A DNA stretch of 64,000 nucleotides from Clostridium sp. AF37-5. GTDB lineage: Bacteria; Bacillota; Clostridia; Lachnospirales; Lachnospiraceae. Shown here in pieces: positions 56,627-64,000 of the stretch. Within the stretch, counting starts at the first letter, position 1. Every line of letters begins with the position of its first letter. The notes beneath the pieces were generated by a model. It was not told where the DNA came from and searched no databases. It saw only the letters and a program-made list of their open reading frames with translations. The stretch spans positions 52,334 to 116,333 of the forward strand of contig NZ_QUDR01000007.1 of the NCBI RefSeq assembly GCF_003477605.1, given 5' to 3'. The translations under genes were made by a program, and so were the position numbers.

Positions 56627-56837
56627 TCTGCCATATCCCCCTTAAACTAATTTCCCGTTTCGTTTCTATTTCCAACGGCATTGATATTCATTTTACCACG
56701 CCGTCTCCAATCGGTCAATTTTCTATTGCTAATTTTCTTTGTAAATGATAGTATGTTTATGATGCTGTGGGAGAACATCTGTTGGATGTAACATTAAATA
56801 ACCGCCTGCTTATCAGGCTTAAGAATGGAGGATATTT

Positions 56838-58214
56838 ATGAAACTCTGGGGAGGACGATTCACCAAAGAGACCAATCAGTTAGTACACAATTTTAACGCT
56901 TCCATTTCCTATGACCAGAAATTTTACAAACAGGATATTTTAGGAAGTATTGCACATGTAACAATGTTAGAAAAACAGGGGATTTTAACTACTTCTGAAA
57001 AAGATGCCATTGTCGATGGCCTGCAGGGAATCCTGAATGATTTAGAGAGCGGTGCTTTAGAAATCACTGCGGAACACGAGGACATTCACAGTTTCGTAGA
57101 GGCAAACCTGATTGAACGCATCGGAGATCCCGGCAAAAAACTTCACACCGGACGCAGCCGAAACGACCAGGTTGCTCTGGATATGAAATTATATACAAGA
57201 GATGAAATCGTTGAAATCAATGATTTGCTCAAAGAATTGATGGTGGTAATTCACCGGATCATGTCAGAAAATATTGATACTTTTATGCCGGGCTTTACCC
57301 ATTTGCAGAAAGCTCAGCCGGTGACACTTGCTCACCATTTCGGGGCTTATTTTGAAATGTTCCGCCGCGACCGAAGTCGCCTGCGCGACATCTATGACCG
57401 TATGAATTACTGTCCACTCGGTGCCGGTGCTCTCGCCGGAACAACCTATCCTTTGGACCGCGAGTACACCGCTTCTCTTTTGAAGTTTGACGGCCCTACT
57501 TTTAACAGTATGGATTCGGTTTCCGACCGTGATTACCTCATTGAACTGCTCAGTGCTCTCTCGACGATTATGATGCATATGAGCCGTTTCTGCGAAGAAA
57601 TCATTCTGTGGAACTCAAACGAATATCGTTTTGTTGAAATTGATGATTCTTATTCCACAGGCTCGAGTATCATGCCACAGAAAAAGAACCCGGACATCGC
57701 CGAACTTGTCCGCGGAAAAACCGGTCGTGTATACGGTGCTTTGATTTCAATGCTGACAACAATGAAGGGAATTCCGCTTGCTTACAACAAAGATATGCAG
57801 GAAGACAAGGAATTTACCTTTGATGCCATTGACACCGTAAAGGGATGTCTGGCACTGTTTACCGGCATGATTGATACAATGAAATTTAATAAAGAGATTA
57901 TGGAAGACAGCGCAAAACATGGTTTCACAAACGCAACCGATGCCGCTGACTACTTAGTCAACCACGGTGTTCCTTTCCGCGACGCACACGGCATCATCGG
58001 ACAGTTAGTACTGCTTTGTATCGAGAAGAAAATTCCACTCGACGACCTTCCATTGGAAGAGTATAAAAAGATTTCTCCTGTTTTTGAAGAGGATATCTAC
58101 GAAGCAATTTCGATGAAAACATGCGTAGAAAAACGTAACACCATCGGTGCTCCGGGCGAGGAAGCCATGAAAAAAGTAATTGCTGCAAACGCTCTTTATT
58201 TGCAGGAAAGTTAA
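56838..58214 (+). CDS. argH: Argininosuccinate lyase
   Basis: 458 aa. Fumarase-superfamily motifs: HTGRSRNDQVALDMKLY, FTHLQKAQPVTLAHH, and the catalytic Ser loop TGSSIMPQKKNPDIAELV. Last step of arginine synthesis. AATGGAGGATATTT precedes ATG; upstream 56697-56837 is non-coding with no clear Arg box. Confidence 0.97.
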   Translation: MKLWGGRFTKETNQLVHNFNASISYDQKFYKQDILGSIAHVTMLEKQGILTTSEKDAIVDGLQGILNDLESGALEITAEHEDIHSFVEANLIERIGDPGKKLHTGRSRNDQVALDMKLYTRDEIVEINDLLKELMVVIHRIMSENIDTFMPGFTHLQKAQPVTLAHHFGAYFEMFRRDRSRLRDIYDRMNYCPLGAGALAGTTYPLDREYTASLLKFDGPTFNSMDSVSDRDYLIELLSALSTIMMHMSRFCEEIILWNSNEYRFVEIDDSYSTGSSIMPQKKNPDIAELVRGKTGRVYGALISMLTTMKGIPLAYNKDMQEDKEFTFDAIDTVKGCLALFTGMIDTMKFNKEIMEDSAKHGFTNATDAADYLVNHGVPFRDAHGIIGQLVLLCIEKKIPLDDLPLEEYKKISPVFEEDIYEAISMKTCVEKRNTIGAPGEEAMKKVIAANALYLQES

Positions 58215-58228
58215 TTGTTAATGATTCA

Positions 58229-58283
58229 AAAAAATCCCTGTCATTTCGGGTGAAAATCTCACCCGAAATTGACAGGGATTTTT
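58229..58283. terminator. Bidirectional terminator argH/ppa
   Basis: AAAATCCCTGTCA.TTCGGGTGA / TCACCCGAA.TTGACAGGGATTTTT, a 20-bp stem between convergent genes. Confidence 0.93.
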
Positions 58284-58328
58284 CATATGCGTACTGTTTA
58301 CCGCATGATAAGCCATTTCATTGTTTCA

Positions 58329-58865
58329 TTACTTTTTATCGTCGTATTTTTTCTCATAGTTGGCAATACATTTTTCAATAACCGCAATTGCTTCTGACGG
58401 ACCACCAAAGTCCTTGACGTCTGTTTCCTTATTCTCTAAATCTTTGTATACCGAGAAGAAGTGCTGAATCTCTTCAAAGATGTGCTCCGGCAGCTGCTCA
58501 ATGTCGGTGTAGTAATTGTATGTTGGGTCGTTGTACGGAATCGCAATAATTTTCTCATCCATATCCCCATTGTCACGCATGTACATAACGCCAATCGGGT
58601 AACAGCGAACCAGCGACATCGGCTCAATTTCCTCCGAGCAAATCACAAGCACGTCAAGTGGGTCCTTGTCATCGCCGAGCGTTCTCGGGATAAATCCATA
58701 GTTCGCCGGATAATGGGTCGAAGTGTAAAGAATACGGTCCAAAATAATCAATCCCGTTTCTTTGTCTAATTCGTATTTTTTCTTGCTTCCTTTCGATATC
58801 TCAATTGTCGCAATGAAATCGGTCGAAGAAATCCGCTCCTTGCTGATATCATGCCAAATATTCAT
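58329..58865 (-). CDS. ppa: Inorganic pyrophosphatase (family I)
   Basis: 178 aa from ATG 58865 (TTAGGAGGGCCACAC upstream). [12 protein letters not shown], the signature [10 protein letters not shown] with metal-binding Asp residues, and [12 protein letters not shown]. Soluble pyrophosphatase that pulls biosynthetic reactions forward. Confidence 0.95.
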   Translation of the reverse strand: MNIWHDISKERISSTDFIATIEISKGSKKKYELDKETGLIILDRILYTSTHYPANYGFIPRTLGDDKDPLDVLVICSEEIEPMSLVRCYPIGVMYMRDNGDMDEKIIAIPYNDPTYNYYTDIEQLPEHIFEEIQHFFSVYKDLENKETDVKDFGGPSEAIAVIEKCIANYEKKYDDKK

Positions 58866-58907
58866 GTGTGGCCCTCCTAATTTTTTCTTGTGTAACCCCA
58901 CGCATTA

Positions 58908-59531
58908 TTAGCGAATATAGTTTGTACGGATTACCGGTTCTCTCTCCGGGAATGTAATGCCCTTCTCTTTTCCTGCTTCAATGCATGAAAGAAGCCATGC
59001 CATATTGTTTCCGAGCGTCCGCATCGTCTGCATTCCCTCTTCGTCCTGCTTCACTTCTTCTGCCTTGCCCCCATGCACCTGATTCCAATACTGGGAACCA
59101 ACAACCGGCATACAGTTAATGGTAAAATACTTATTAATCTGGTCGAATGCCGCCGACGCTCCTCCACGACGACAGCTTACTACAGCCGCTGCCGGTTTTC
59201 CGGTCATTTTACTGCCACCGCTGTAAAACGCACGGTCCATAAATGATGTCAATGCTCCACTTGCCGCAGCATAGTGTACCGGCGAACCAAATATATATCC
59301 GTCCGCCTCTCCGGCCTTCGCAACAAATTCATTTACAACGTCCTCGCGGAAACATCCTTCTCCCGTCTTCGCACAGGCTCCGCATCCGATACAACCGGCA
59401 ATTTCTCCATTACCAACCCAGAAAATTTCCGATTCAATGCCATATTTCTCTAACGCGCCTGCCACTTCTTTCAGCGCCGTATATGTGCAGCCTTCTTTAT
59501 GAGGACTTCCATTTACCATCAGTACTTTCAT
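58908..59531 (-). CDS. FMN-dependent flavodoxin/NADPH reductase family
   Basis: 207 aa from ATG 59531 (AAGGAAGGATGAC upstream). LMVNGSPHKEGCTYTALKEV binds FMN phosphate. CIGCGACAKTGEG is a Cys cluster of the iron-sulfur flavoprotein-like subgroup, then GSPVHYAAASGALTSFMDR. Probable redox enzyme; substrate unknown. Confidence 0.88.
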   Translation of the reverse strand: MKVLMVNGSPHKEGCTYTALKEVAGALEKYGIESEIFWVGNGEIAGCIGCGACAKTGEGCFREDVVNEFVAKAGEADGYIFGSPVHYAAASGALTSFMDRAFYSGGSKMTGKPAAAVVSCRRGGASAAFDQINKYFTINCMPVVGSQYWNQVHGGKAEEVKQDEEGMQTMRTLGNNMAWLLSCIEAGKEKGITFPEREPVIRTNYIR

Positions 59532-59596
59532 GTCATCCTTCCTTTCCAATGAATCAATCACTGCTCTTTTTGATACATTTTATTATCTTATCTTGT

Positions 59597-60064
59597 CTAG
59601 TATAACAGACCATTCTCCAAAAGGAAAGTAAGAAATGCTTCGCATCCCTCTAAAACATCATCATACGTCTCGTCAAAATTGCCGGTATACCACGGGTCTG
59701 CAATATCTCTTCCATCTCCGCTCCACGCTAAAAGTTTACTGACTTTCCCCTCCTGGTCACCGCCTAAAATCCGGTTTATATTCTTCATATTCCAGGTATC
59801 CATGCCAATGATGTAGTCAAATTTGTCGTAATCGCTGCGGCTTAACTGGCTCGCTCTATGTGGCAGAACCGGCACTCCTACCTGACTTAGTTTGCGCACG
59901 GTTCCGCGGTGCGGCGGGTTGCCTAACTCCTCTGTGCTCGTCGCTTTGGAATCAATTGTAAATTGGTCGGAAAGACCACGCTTGTTTACCATGTCTTGGA
60001 AAACAAATTGCGCCATGGTGCTGCGGCAGATGTTGCCGTGGCAGATGAATAATACTCGAATCAT
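59597..60064 (-). CDS. Low-molecular-weight protein tyrosine phosphatase
   Basis: 155 aa. P-loop CHGNICRS near the N-terminus (C-x5-R) and the general acid Asp in DIADPWYTGNFDETY. Dephosphorylates phosphotyrosine, or phosphoarginine in some Firmicutes. Last core gene before the second mobile element. Confidence 0.94.
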   Translation of the reverse strand: MIRVLFICHGNICRSTMAQFVFQDMVNKRGLSDQFTIDSKATSTEELGNPPHRGTVRKLSQVGVPVLPHRASQLSRSDYDKFDYIIGMDTWNMKNINRILGGDQEGKVSKLLAWSGDGRDIADPWYTGNFDETYDDVLEGCEAFLTFLLENGLLY

Positions 60065-60252
60065 AACTTTCTATATCCTTTCGATACCTTTCAACACCTC
60101 AAAATTCTAAGCACATCGGTGTTTTCTGTATCCATATTCTTTTTTTCATTTTTTATCAAAATACACCTTATTTTCTCATATTTTCACACTCAAAAGGTGT
60201 AAAAAAAGGTGTAAATTTGAACGTTTTGCACCTTGCCTTTTCGACAGGCTAA

Positions 60253-61527
60253 CTAGAAGTTGAACATCTCCATTTCTTCTTCACTTGCTAACTGCTCCAC
60301 AATTTCTTCCTGGTGCATCAATTCATTTTCTTTTTGCATCATTACATACATTTCTTCTTTCACATCATCTACCTGCAGATGTGTGTATGTATCAAAAGTA
60401 ATTTCCATAGAACTATGTCCCATAATATACTTTAGCTTGGCAGGATTCATACCTGCTTTTGCCATCTTGGTACAAAAAGTATGTCTGCACACATGAGGAG
60501 TTATCGTTGGCAATGGTTCCTTATACAGCTTATTGTACTTCTCTCTGATAAATTGAAAATACTTTTCCCAATGCAATGCCACCATCGGCATGTCATTCTG
60601 GTCTAAGTAAAGGAAACCACTATACCCATCGACCACAGGTTCCTTCTTTACTTTTCTACGATTTTTAATAATCGTCCGAAAGCACTCCGCCACTTGCTCT
60701 GTCATGGGAACTTTTCGCACACCGGCTGTTGTTTTTGTCTTCTGAATAATATATGCTTTCTTTTCGTTATACACCCGAACCAATTGATGATCTACATTTA
60801 TCACCATATTGTCAAAATCTATATCCGAAATTGTAAGCCCAACAAATTCAGAGATTCGCAATCCCGTGTTAAACAGTATATATACACCCTCATACACTCT
60901 ATTATAGTGTACATCGGAGCGAATAAAGTCAAGAAATAACCTTTCCTGCTTTCTGGTAATTGCCTGTCTCATAACACTATCATTAACAATCACACTAGCC
61001 AATTCAAAGTCAAAAGGATTCTTTCTTATAAAGTCATCCTCATAAGCCAATTGAAATGCCGGTCGTAACACGCCTCGAATGGAATGTATGGAACTATATC
61101 CTCTTCCATTTTTCTGCAAATTGATTAACCATGCTCGTGCATCTGATGTTCGTACCGACGATATTTTTCGCTTGCCAAAATCATCTTTTTTCAAGAAATT
61201 GACCACCGTTTTGTATCCCAGCCGTGTACTTGGTTTAACACCGATTTTTTGCGAAATATATAATTCCACCAAAGCTAATACTGTCATATCTCCACGACTT
61301 ATTGCCAGTCTATCCTGCTTATCCTTCATGATTCGCGCAATTTTCTCACGCAACGATTCATCTTTTTTTCCATTTACTGCAGGGTCATTTGGCACTAATC
61401 GAGTAGAATACACATATCTGGATTTACCTAACTCATCCACATATTTATAACGGTATCTGCCATCCGCCAACTGTATCTCTCCATTGTGAAGTTTTCTGTT
61501 CTTTTTGTCTCTTCTATTTGTTTTCAT
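60253..61527 (-). CDS. int: Tn916-type tyrosine integrase
   Basis: 424 aa. N-terminal arm-binding domain (RKLHNGEIQLADGRYRYKYV ... SRYVYSTRLVPNDP) as in Tn916 Int; SAM-like core-binding domain; catalytic Arg in NTGLRISEFVGL, TPHVCRHTFCTKMA (HxxR), IMGHSSMEITFDTYTH (H, Tyr). C-terminal acidic tail. Same strand as the Xis-like gene 117 nt upstream. Flanking AT-rich DNA (60110-60230) suits the relaxed targets of Tn916-like integrases. Confidence 0.92.
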   Translation of the reverse strand: MKTNRRDKKNRKLHNGEIQLADGRYRYKYVDELGKSRYVYSTRLVPNDPAVNGKKDESLREKIARIMKDKQDRLAISRGDMTVLALVELYISQKIGVKPSTRLGYKTVVNFLKKDDFGKRKISSVRTSDARAWLINLQKNGRGYSSIHSIRGVLRPAFQLAYEDDFIRKNPFDFELASVIVNDSVMRQAITRKQERLFLDFIRSDVHYNRVYEGVYILFNTGLRISEFVGLTISDIDFDNMVINVDHQLVRVYNEKKAYIIQKTKTTAGVRKVPMTEQVAECFRTIIKNRRKVKKEPVVDGYSGFLYLDQNDMPMVALHWEKYFQFIREKYNKLYKEPLPTITPHVCRHTFCTKMAKAGMNPAKLKYIMGHSSMEITFDTYTHLQVDDVKEEMYVMMQKENELMHQEEIVEQLASEEEMEMFNF

Positions 61528-61644
61528 ATATGCTTTCCTTTCTTTTCATTAAAGAAAGTCAAGCCCTAATATGATATAAACATGATAACACATTTCTTTA
61601 CTTCTGCAAAAGTTTTATTTTTCTACATTTATATACTACTTTAA

Positions 61645-61860
61645 CTAAACCGCATTTGCAGAATCCAAATATTCTTCAAATAATTTTCGCTTTATCTGAA
61701 CACGATTCCCAACCATCAATATATACGGTGCATATGGATCTTCTGATACAAGCGCCCGAAGCCTCGCGCGTCCAATATGAAAATATGCTGCCGCCTCATC
61801 AATAGTCATGGTATATCTTTGCCAAATAGGAACATCCAATTTTTCTACTTTTGATGACAT
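61645..61860 (-). CDS. xis: Tn916 Xis-like excisionase
   Basis: 71 aa from ATG 61860 (GGTGGAGGTGAAACC upstream). DVPIWQRYTMTIDEAAAYFH and LMVGNRVQIKRKLFEEYLD closely match the Tn916 Xis pattern (PIWERYTLTIEEA...). Winged-helix DNA bender for excision. Confidence 0.88.
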   Translation of the reverse strand: MSSKVEKLDVPIWQRYTMTIDEAAAYFHIGRARLRALVSEDPYAPYILMVGNRVQIKRKLFEEYLDSANAV

Positions 61861-61876
61861 GGTTTCACCTCCACCA

Positions 61877-62086
61877 TTAATCAGGCACTTCACACAAGAG
61901 TCCATTTACCAGTCCTTCCACTTCTAAACGATATATCATTAATCGAAGAAGATAATTAGCCATATGTCGTGCACCACGCTCCCAATCTTCTATTGTTCGA
62001 CAAGGAATCCCAAAATATTCGGAAAATTCTTTCTGCGTCATGCCTGCTTGTTTTCTTGCTTTCTTTAATAATTCCATTGTTTCCAT
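61877..62086 (-). CDS. Small HTH regulator
   Basis: 69 aa. MELLKKARKQAGMTQKEFSE, FGIPCRTIEDWERGARHMAN, an XRE-like HTH. Common next to Tn916-like xis genes. Ends 16 nt before the xis start, so it is in the same transcript. Confidence 0.8.
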   Translation of the reverse strand: METMELLKKARKQAGMTQKEFSEYFGIPCRTIEDWERGARHMANYLLRLMIYRLEVEGLVNGLLCEVPD

Positions 62087-62149
62087 TTACGCCCCCTTTT
62101 TACAATGTGTGTTTCTATAACTACAGATTACCACGCATTGCGTTGTTTG

Positions 62150-62560
62150 TCAAGGCTAATTGAAACAAAATCTCCAGTTGAAATCATCAGTGGTTATGGT
62201 TAGTAACCCACTCGGGACTTGCACCCTCTTCTCTTGGACCCTTACGGGGAGTATCATTATCACAGAACAGTCGCAACCACGGAATCACCACAATTCCTAT
62301 TTTGCATGGATGTTATCGCTCCCGGCATCTCACATCAGGTGGACGTTCAAAGTTGAAAACACATTCTCATCCCATCAATCCTATCCTTACCGATCCTGGC
62401 GCATCTGCGGCACGGCGCAATGCGTAACTGTTCCTCATGTCTGATGAAATCATCATATTCAGTTGTATGTATCCACCAATTCTGTGGACACATCTAAATT
62501 ATAAAATCGGGTTTTGAAAAATGGTAGACTAAATGTTCCGTGGTACTTGTATCGGTTTAT
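62150..62560. ncRNA. Structured non-coding region of unknown type
   Basis: No supported gene in about 570 bp between two HTH genes. The minus strand has local pairings such as CTCCCCGTAAGGG, GGGTGCAAGTCCC, GGTTAcTAACC and GCATTGCGCCGTGCCGCAGATGCGCC. Local stems plus GC above the surroundings suggest a structured RNA (unidentified; possibly a worn group II intron domain or element RNA) or transfer DNA. Confidence 0.3.
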
Positions 62561-62583
62561 CGGAATATCTTGTGCAAATTCCT

Positions 62584-62626
62584 CAAAGAAAAAGAGGCAG
62601 CAAAACAATTGTTTATATGCTACCTC
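62584..62626 (-). terminator. Terminator of the 62663 HTH gene
   Basis: Minus strand GAGGTAGCA ... TGCTGCCTC followed by TTTTTCTTT. Confidence 0.75.
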
Positions 62627-62662
62627 ATACATTATGTATTTTTCTCTTAATTGCTATTTTCA

Positions 62663-63004
62663 TCATTTGCTTCTTTCTGCAATCCGCTTCAAGCTATGCA
62701 AATATTCAAGCATTATTTCCCGGTACTCTTCCGGGAGTGATCTTGCTTCAAGAATTGCTTGAATCTCCTCATCTTTTTCCAATACAAGGATTTCCTCGCT
62801 TGTTTGAAACAGGTCAAAAGGCTCTATCTGCATTCCATGGCATATCTTAATGATATTACTTTCACGGATATCATAATCTTCTTTTCTTATGATGTCATAA
62901 ATTGTACTAAGAGAAATCCCACTTCTTTGTGCAAATTTATATTTCGACATCTTTGTTTCTTCTAAATATTCCAAAAGTTTTTTTCGGACTATGCTTTGTT
63001 CCAT
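62663..63004 (-). CDS. XRE-family regulator
   Basis: 113 aa from ATG 63004. HTH: KMSKYKFAQRSGISLSTIYD and NIIKICHGMQIEPFDLFQ, followed by a helical tail with EEYREIMLEYLHSLK. Probably a regulator of the mobile element. Followed by a terminator. Confidence 0.82.
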   Translation of the reverse strand: MEQSIVRKKLLEYLEETKMSKYKFAQRSGISLSTIYDIIRKEDYDIRESNIIKICHGMQIEPFDLFQTSEEILVLEKDEEIQAILEARSLPEEYREIMLEYLHSLKRIAERSK

Positions 63005-63285
63005 TCGGAAAGCACTCACATCCTTTCTGTGACCACATTTGCATTATACAATGACAATTCTATTTTCAACAGACTAATTGTTCCGTGATACTTATTACGG
63101 TTCTCCGTGATAATCACGCACTTTTCTATAATCTATGGGTCCGGACGTCGTATGTGTTCCTCATCGGCATGCTTCCATAATATTCTAAGCAACATCAATA
63201 GAAGCATTTTTTTGGTACTGGTTCTCCCCATCTGTGTTCTTCTCCCTCCTATCCTTCATCCCACAGAACACAGACCCTCTATACA

Positions 63286-63325
63286 AAAGAAAAAGAGGAT
63301 TCATGTTCCTGACATGTTCCTCTTT
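63286..63325 (-). terminator. Terminator of the 63349 HTH gene
   Basis: Minus strand AAAGAGGA.CATGT ... ACATG.TCCTCTTTTTCTTTT; same tail sequence as the 62584 terminator. Confidence 0.75.
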
Positions 63326-63348
63326 ACTCTTTTACTGCTTATTCATAT

Positions 63349-63603
63349 TCATTTGCTCGCCGGACTCGGCGGTATGTACTCTGTCAATTCTCCTAAATCC
63401 ACATTCAAATACAAGCACAATTTACATAGAAATTTCAAATCCCATCGGGTTTGCTTGTCTTGGCAATACCTATTGAAGTTTGTGCGTGGTATATCCATAT
63501 CTTTACATAGTTTATTTTTACTAATTCCACGCTCATCCAATATTTCTTCAATCCGCAAATGAAGATGACCTAAATCAGTAACATACTCATTCGTATTTTG
63601 CAT
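63349..63603 (-). CDS. XRE-family regulator
   Basis: 84 aa from ATG 63603 (TAGGAGATGTTTCGC upstream). HTH: LRIEEILDERGISKNKLCKD, MDIPRTNFNRYCQ. The short C-terminus is LNVDLGELTEYIPPSPASK. Third HTH gene in the same element fragment. Confidence 0.8.
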   Translation of the reverse strand: MQNTNEYVTDLGHLHLRIEEILDERGISKNKLCKDMDIPRTNFNRYCQDKQTRWDLKFLCKLCLYLNVDLGELTEYIPPSPASK

Positions 63604-63689
63604 GCGAAACATCTCCTATAAAAGTATATTTTAATTTTATAGGATTAGTCACATTTTTATAATTCACAGTTATGCGACTGACAGATATA

Positions 63690-63820
63690 TTACCCTCTTA
63701 CTCCATTTTTATCCATCTCAGTCTGCTCCTTTACAATACAAAATCAACAAGTTTCATTTTGTACTTGAAAAGGAAAATGCCCGCATAAAGGAATTATTAG
63801 AAAAAGCAAATAATCACTAA
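63690..63820 (+). pseudogene. 3' gene remnant before a terminator
   Basis: A start-less open frame ending FHFVLEKENARIKELLEKAN, then NH and TAA (63818-63820), with a good terminator 13 nt later. Looks like the coiled-coil tail of a lost gene. Parent family unknown. Confidence 0.35.
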
Positions 63821-63832
63821 CCATTAACCACC

Positions 63833-63885
63833 AACCACCGCAAGGTATTCACAAGCCACAGAATACACTATGCGGTGGTTTTTTC
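63833..63885 (+). terminator. Intrinsic terminator
   Basis: AACCACCGCA ... TGCGGTGGTT followed by TTTT; an inner stem TATTC/GAATA extends it. Confidence 0.85.
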
Positions 63886-64000
63886 TCAGTCGGTGAAACC
63901 CGTCCACCTATTCCAAATACAGATAAAAGTAGTGGCTGTCAGCGGGATTGAACTGCTTCCCGTCAAGTAGACAATTGAAAAAATATAAATTTTTCCTGCC
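63886..64000. other. Right edge, no clear gene
   Basis: A 30-codon minus-strand frame ending at 63908 (FNCLLDGKQFNPADSHYFYL...) could be the end of a gene outside the window, but an open frame this short is weak evidence. Confidence 0.25.

Noticed and set aside
62160..62444. 94-aa plus-strand frame
   Set aside because: No ribosome site or domain; the sequence looks like structured non-coding DNA.
63930..63980. Possible tRNA (TTCAATCCC loop-like motif on the minus strand)
   Set aside because: No matching D-arm, anticodon arm or acceptor stem could be drawn.

Overview
The window reads as a Firmicutes chromosome of the Lachnospiraceae/Clostridia type. GC is low to moderate, most genes have AGGAGG-like ribosome sites, and the core gene set and order are clostridial (rpmE-DUF1385-prmC-prfA, an Asn/Tyr-rich rho, DUF4364, a DUF4179 anti-sigma factor, KtrAB). 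Species cannot be fixed from the sequence alone. No rRNA, tRNA or CRISPR array was found.

Region 1 (1-16,420) is an AT-rich defence island. It holds the 5' part of a PLD-nuclease/helicase gene, a broken AlbA_2 gene, and a long minus-strand type I restriction-modification locus. That locus runs XRE regulator, hsdM, hsdS', a silent hsdS half on the opposite strand, a small zinc-ribbon-like gene, a tyrosine recombinase, a full hsdS, a Cys-rich 68-aa gene, an 82-aa membrane protein, an FRG-domain protein, hsdR, and then a membrane protein/DUF4868 pair that matches the Kiwa system (kwaA-kwaB). Four copies of a 15-bp core repeat sit in the hsdS genes and at the start of the 82-aa gene in alternating orientation, so the locus can be shuffled by inversion. 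The island ends with a plus-strand pair: an XRE regulator and a large protein with a HEPN-type R-x4-H motif.

Region 2 (16,421-25,150) is an integrative mobilizable element inserted at the 3' end of guaA. It is bounded by a 12-bp direct repeat of the last guaA codons and by near-identical 18-bp arm-type sites at both ends. Backbone: XRE regulator, excisionase, tyrosine integrase, a ribbon-helix-helix mobilization protein, a RepA-like AAA ATPase, a structured putative oriT, a MobV relaxase and TnpV. Cargo: an ABC-F ribosome-protection-type ATPase with a promoter, leader and attenuator, and a lincosamide/aminoglycoside-type nucleotidyltransferase.

Region 3 (25,151-60,064) is core chromosome. 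It covers purine and arginine metabolism (guaA, argF, argH), a dGTPase, CoA synthesis (coaX), DusB, citrate synthase, malic enzyme, SPFH/NfeD membrane proteins, KtrAB potassium uptake with a diguanylate cyclase, translation termination (prfA, prmC), L31, Rho, a sugar-nucleotide pyrophosphorylase, an aminotransferase, pyrophosphatase and LMW phosphatase. Three full copies and two fragments of a roughly 150-bp imperfect palindrome with covarying stems lie in two intergenic gaps.

Region 4 (about 60,100-64,000) is the beginning of a second mobile element, with a Tn916-type integrase and excisionase, three small HTH regulators, a structured non-coding stretch and a gene remnant. Its other end is not visible.
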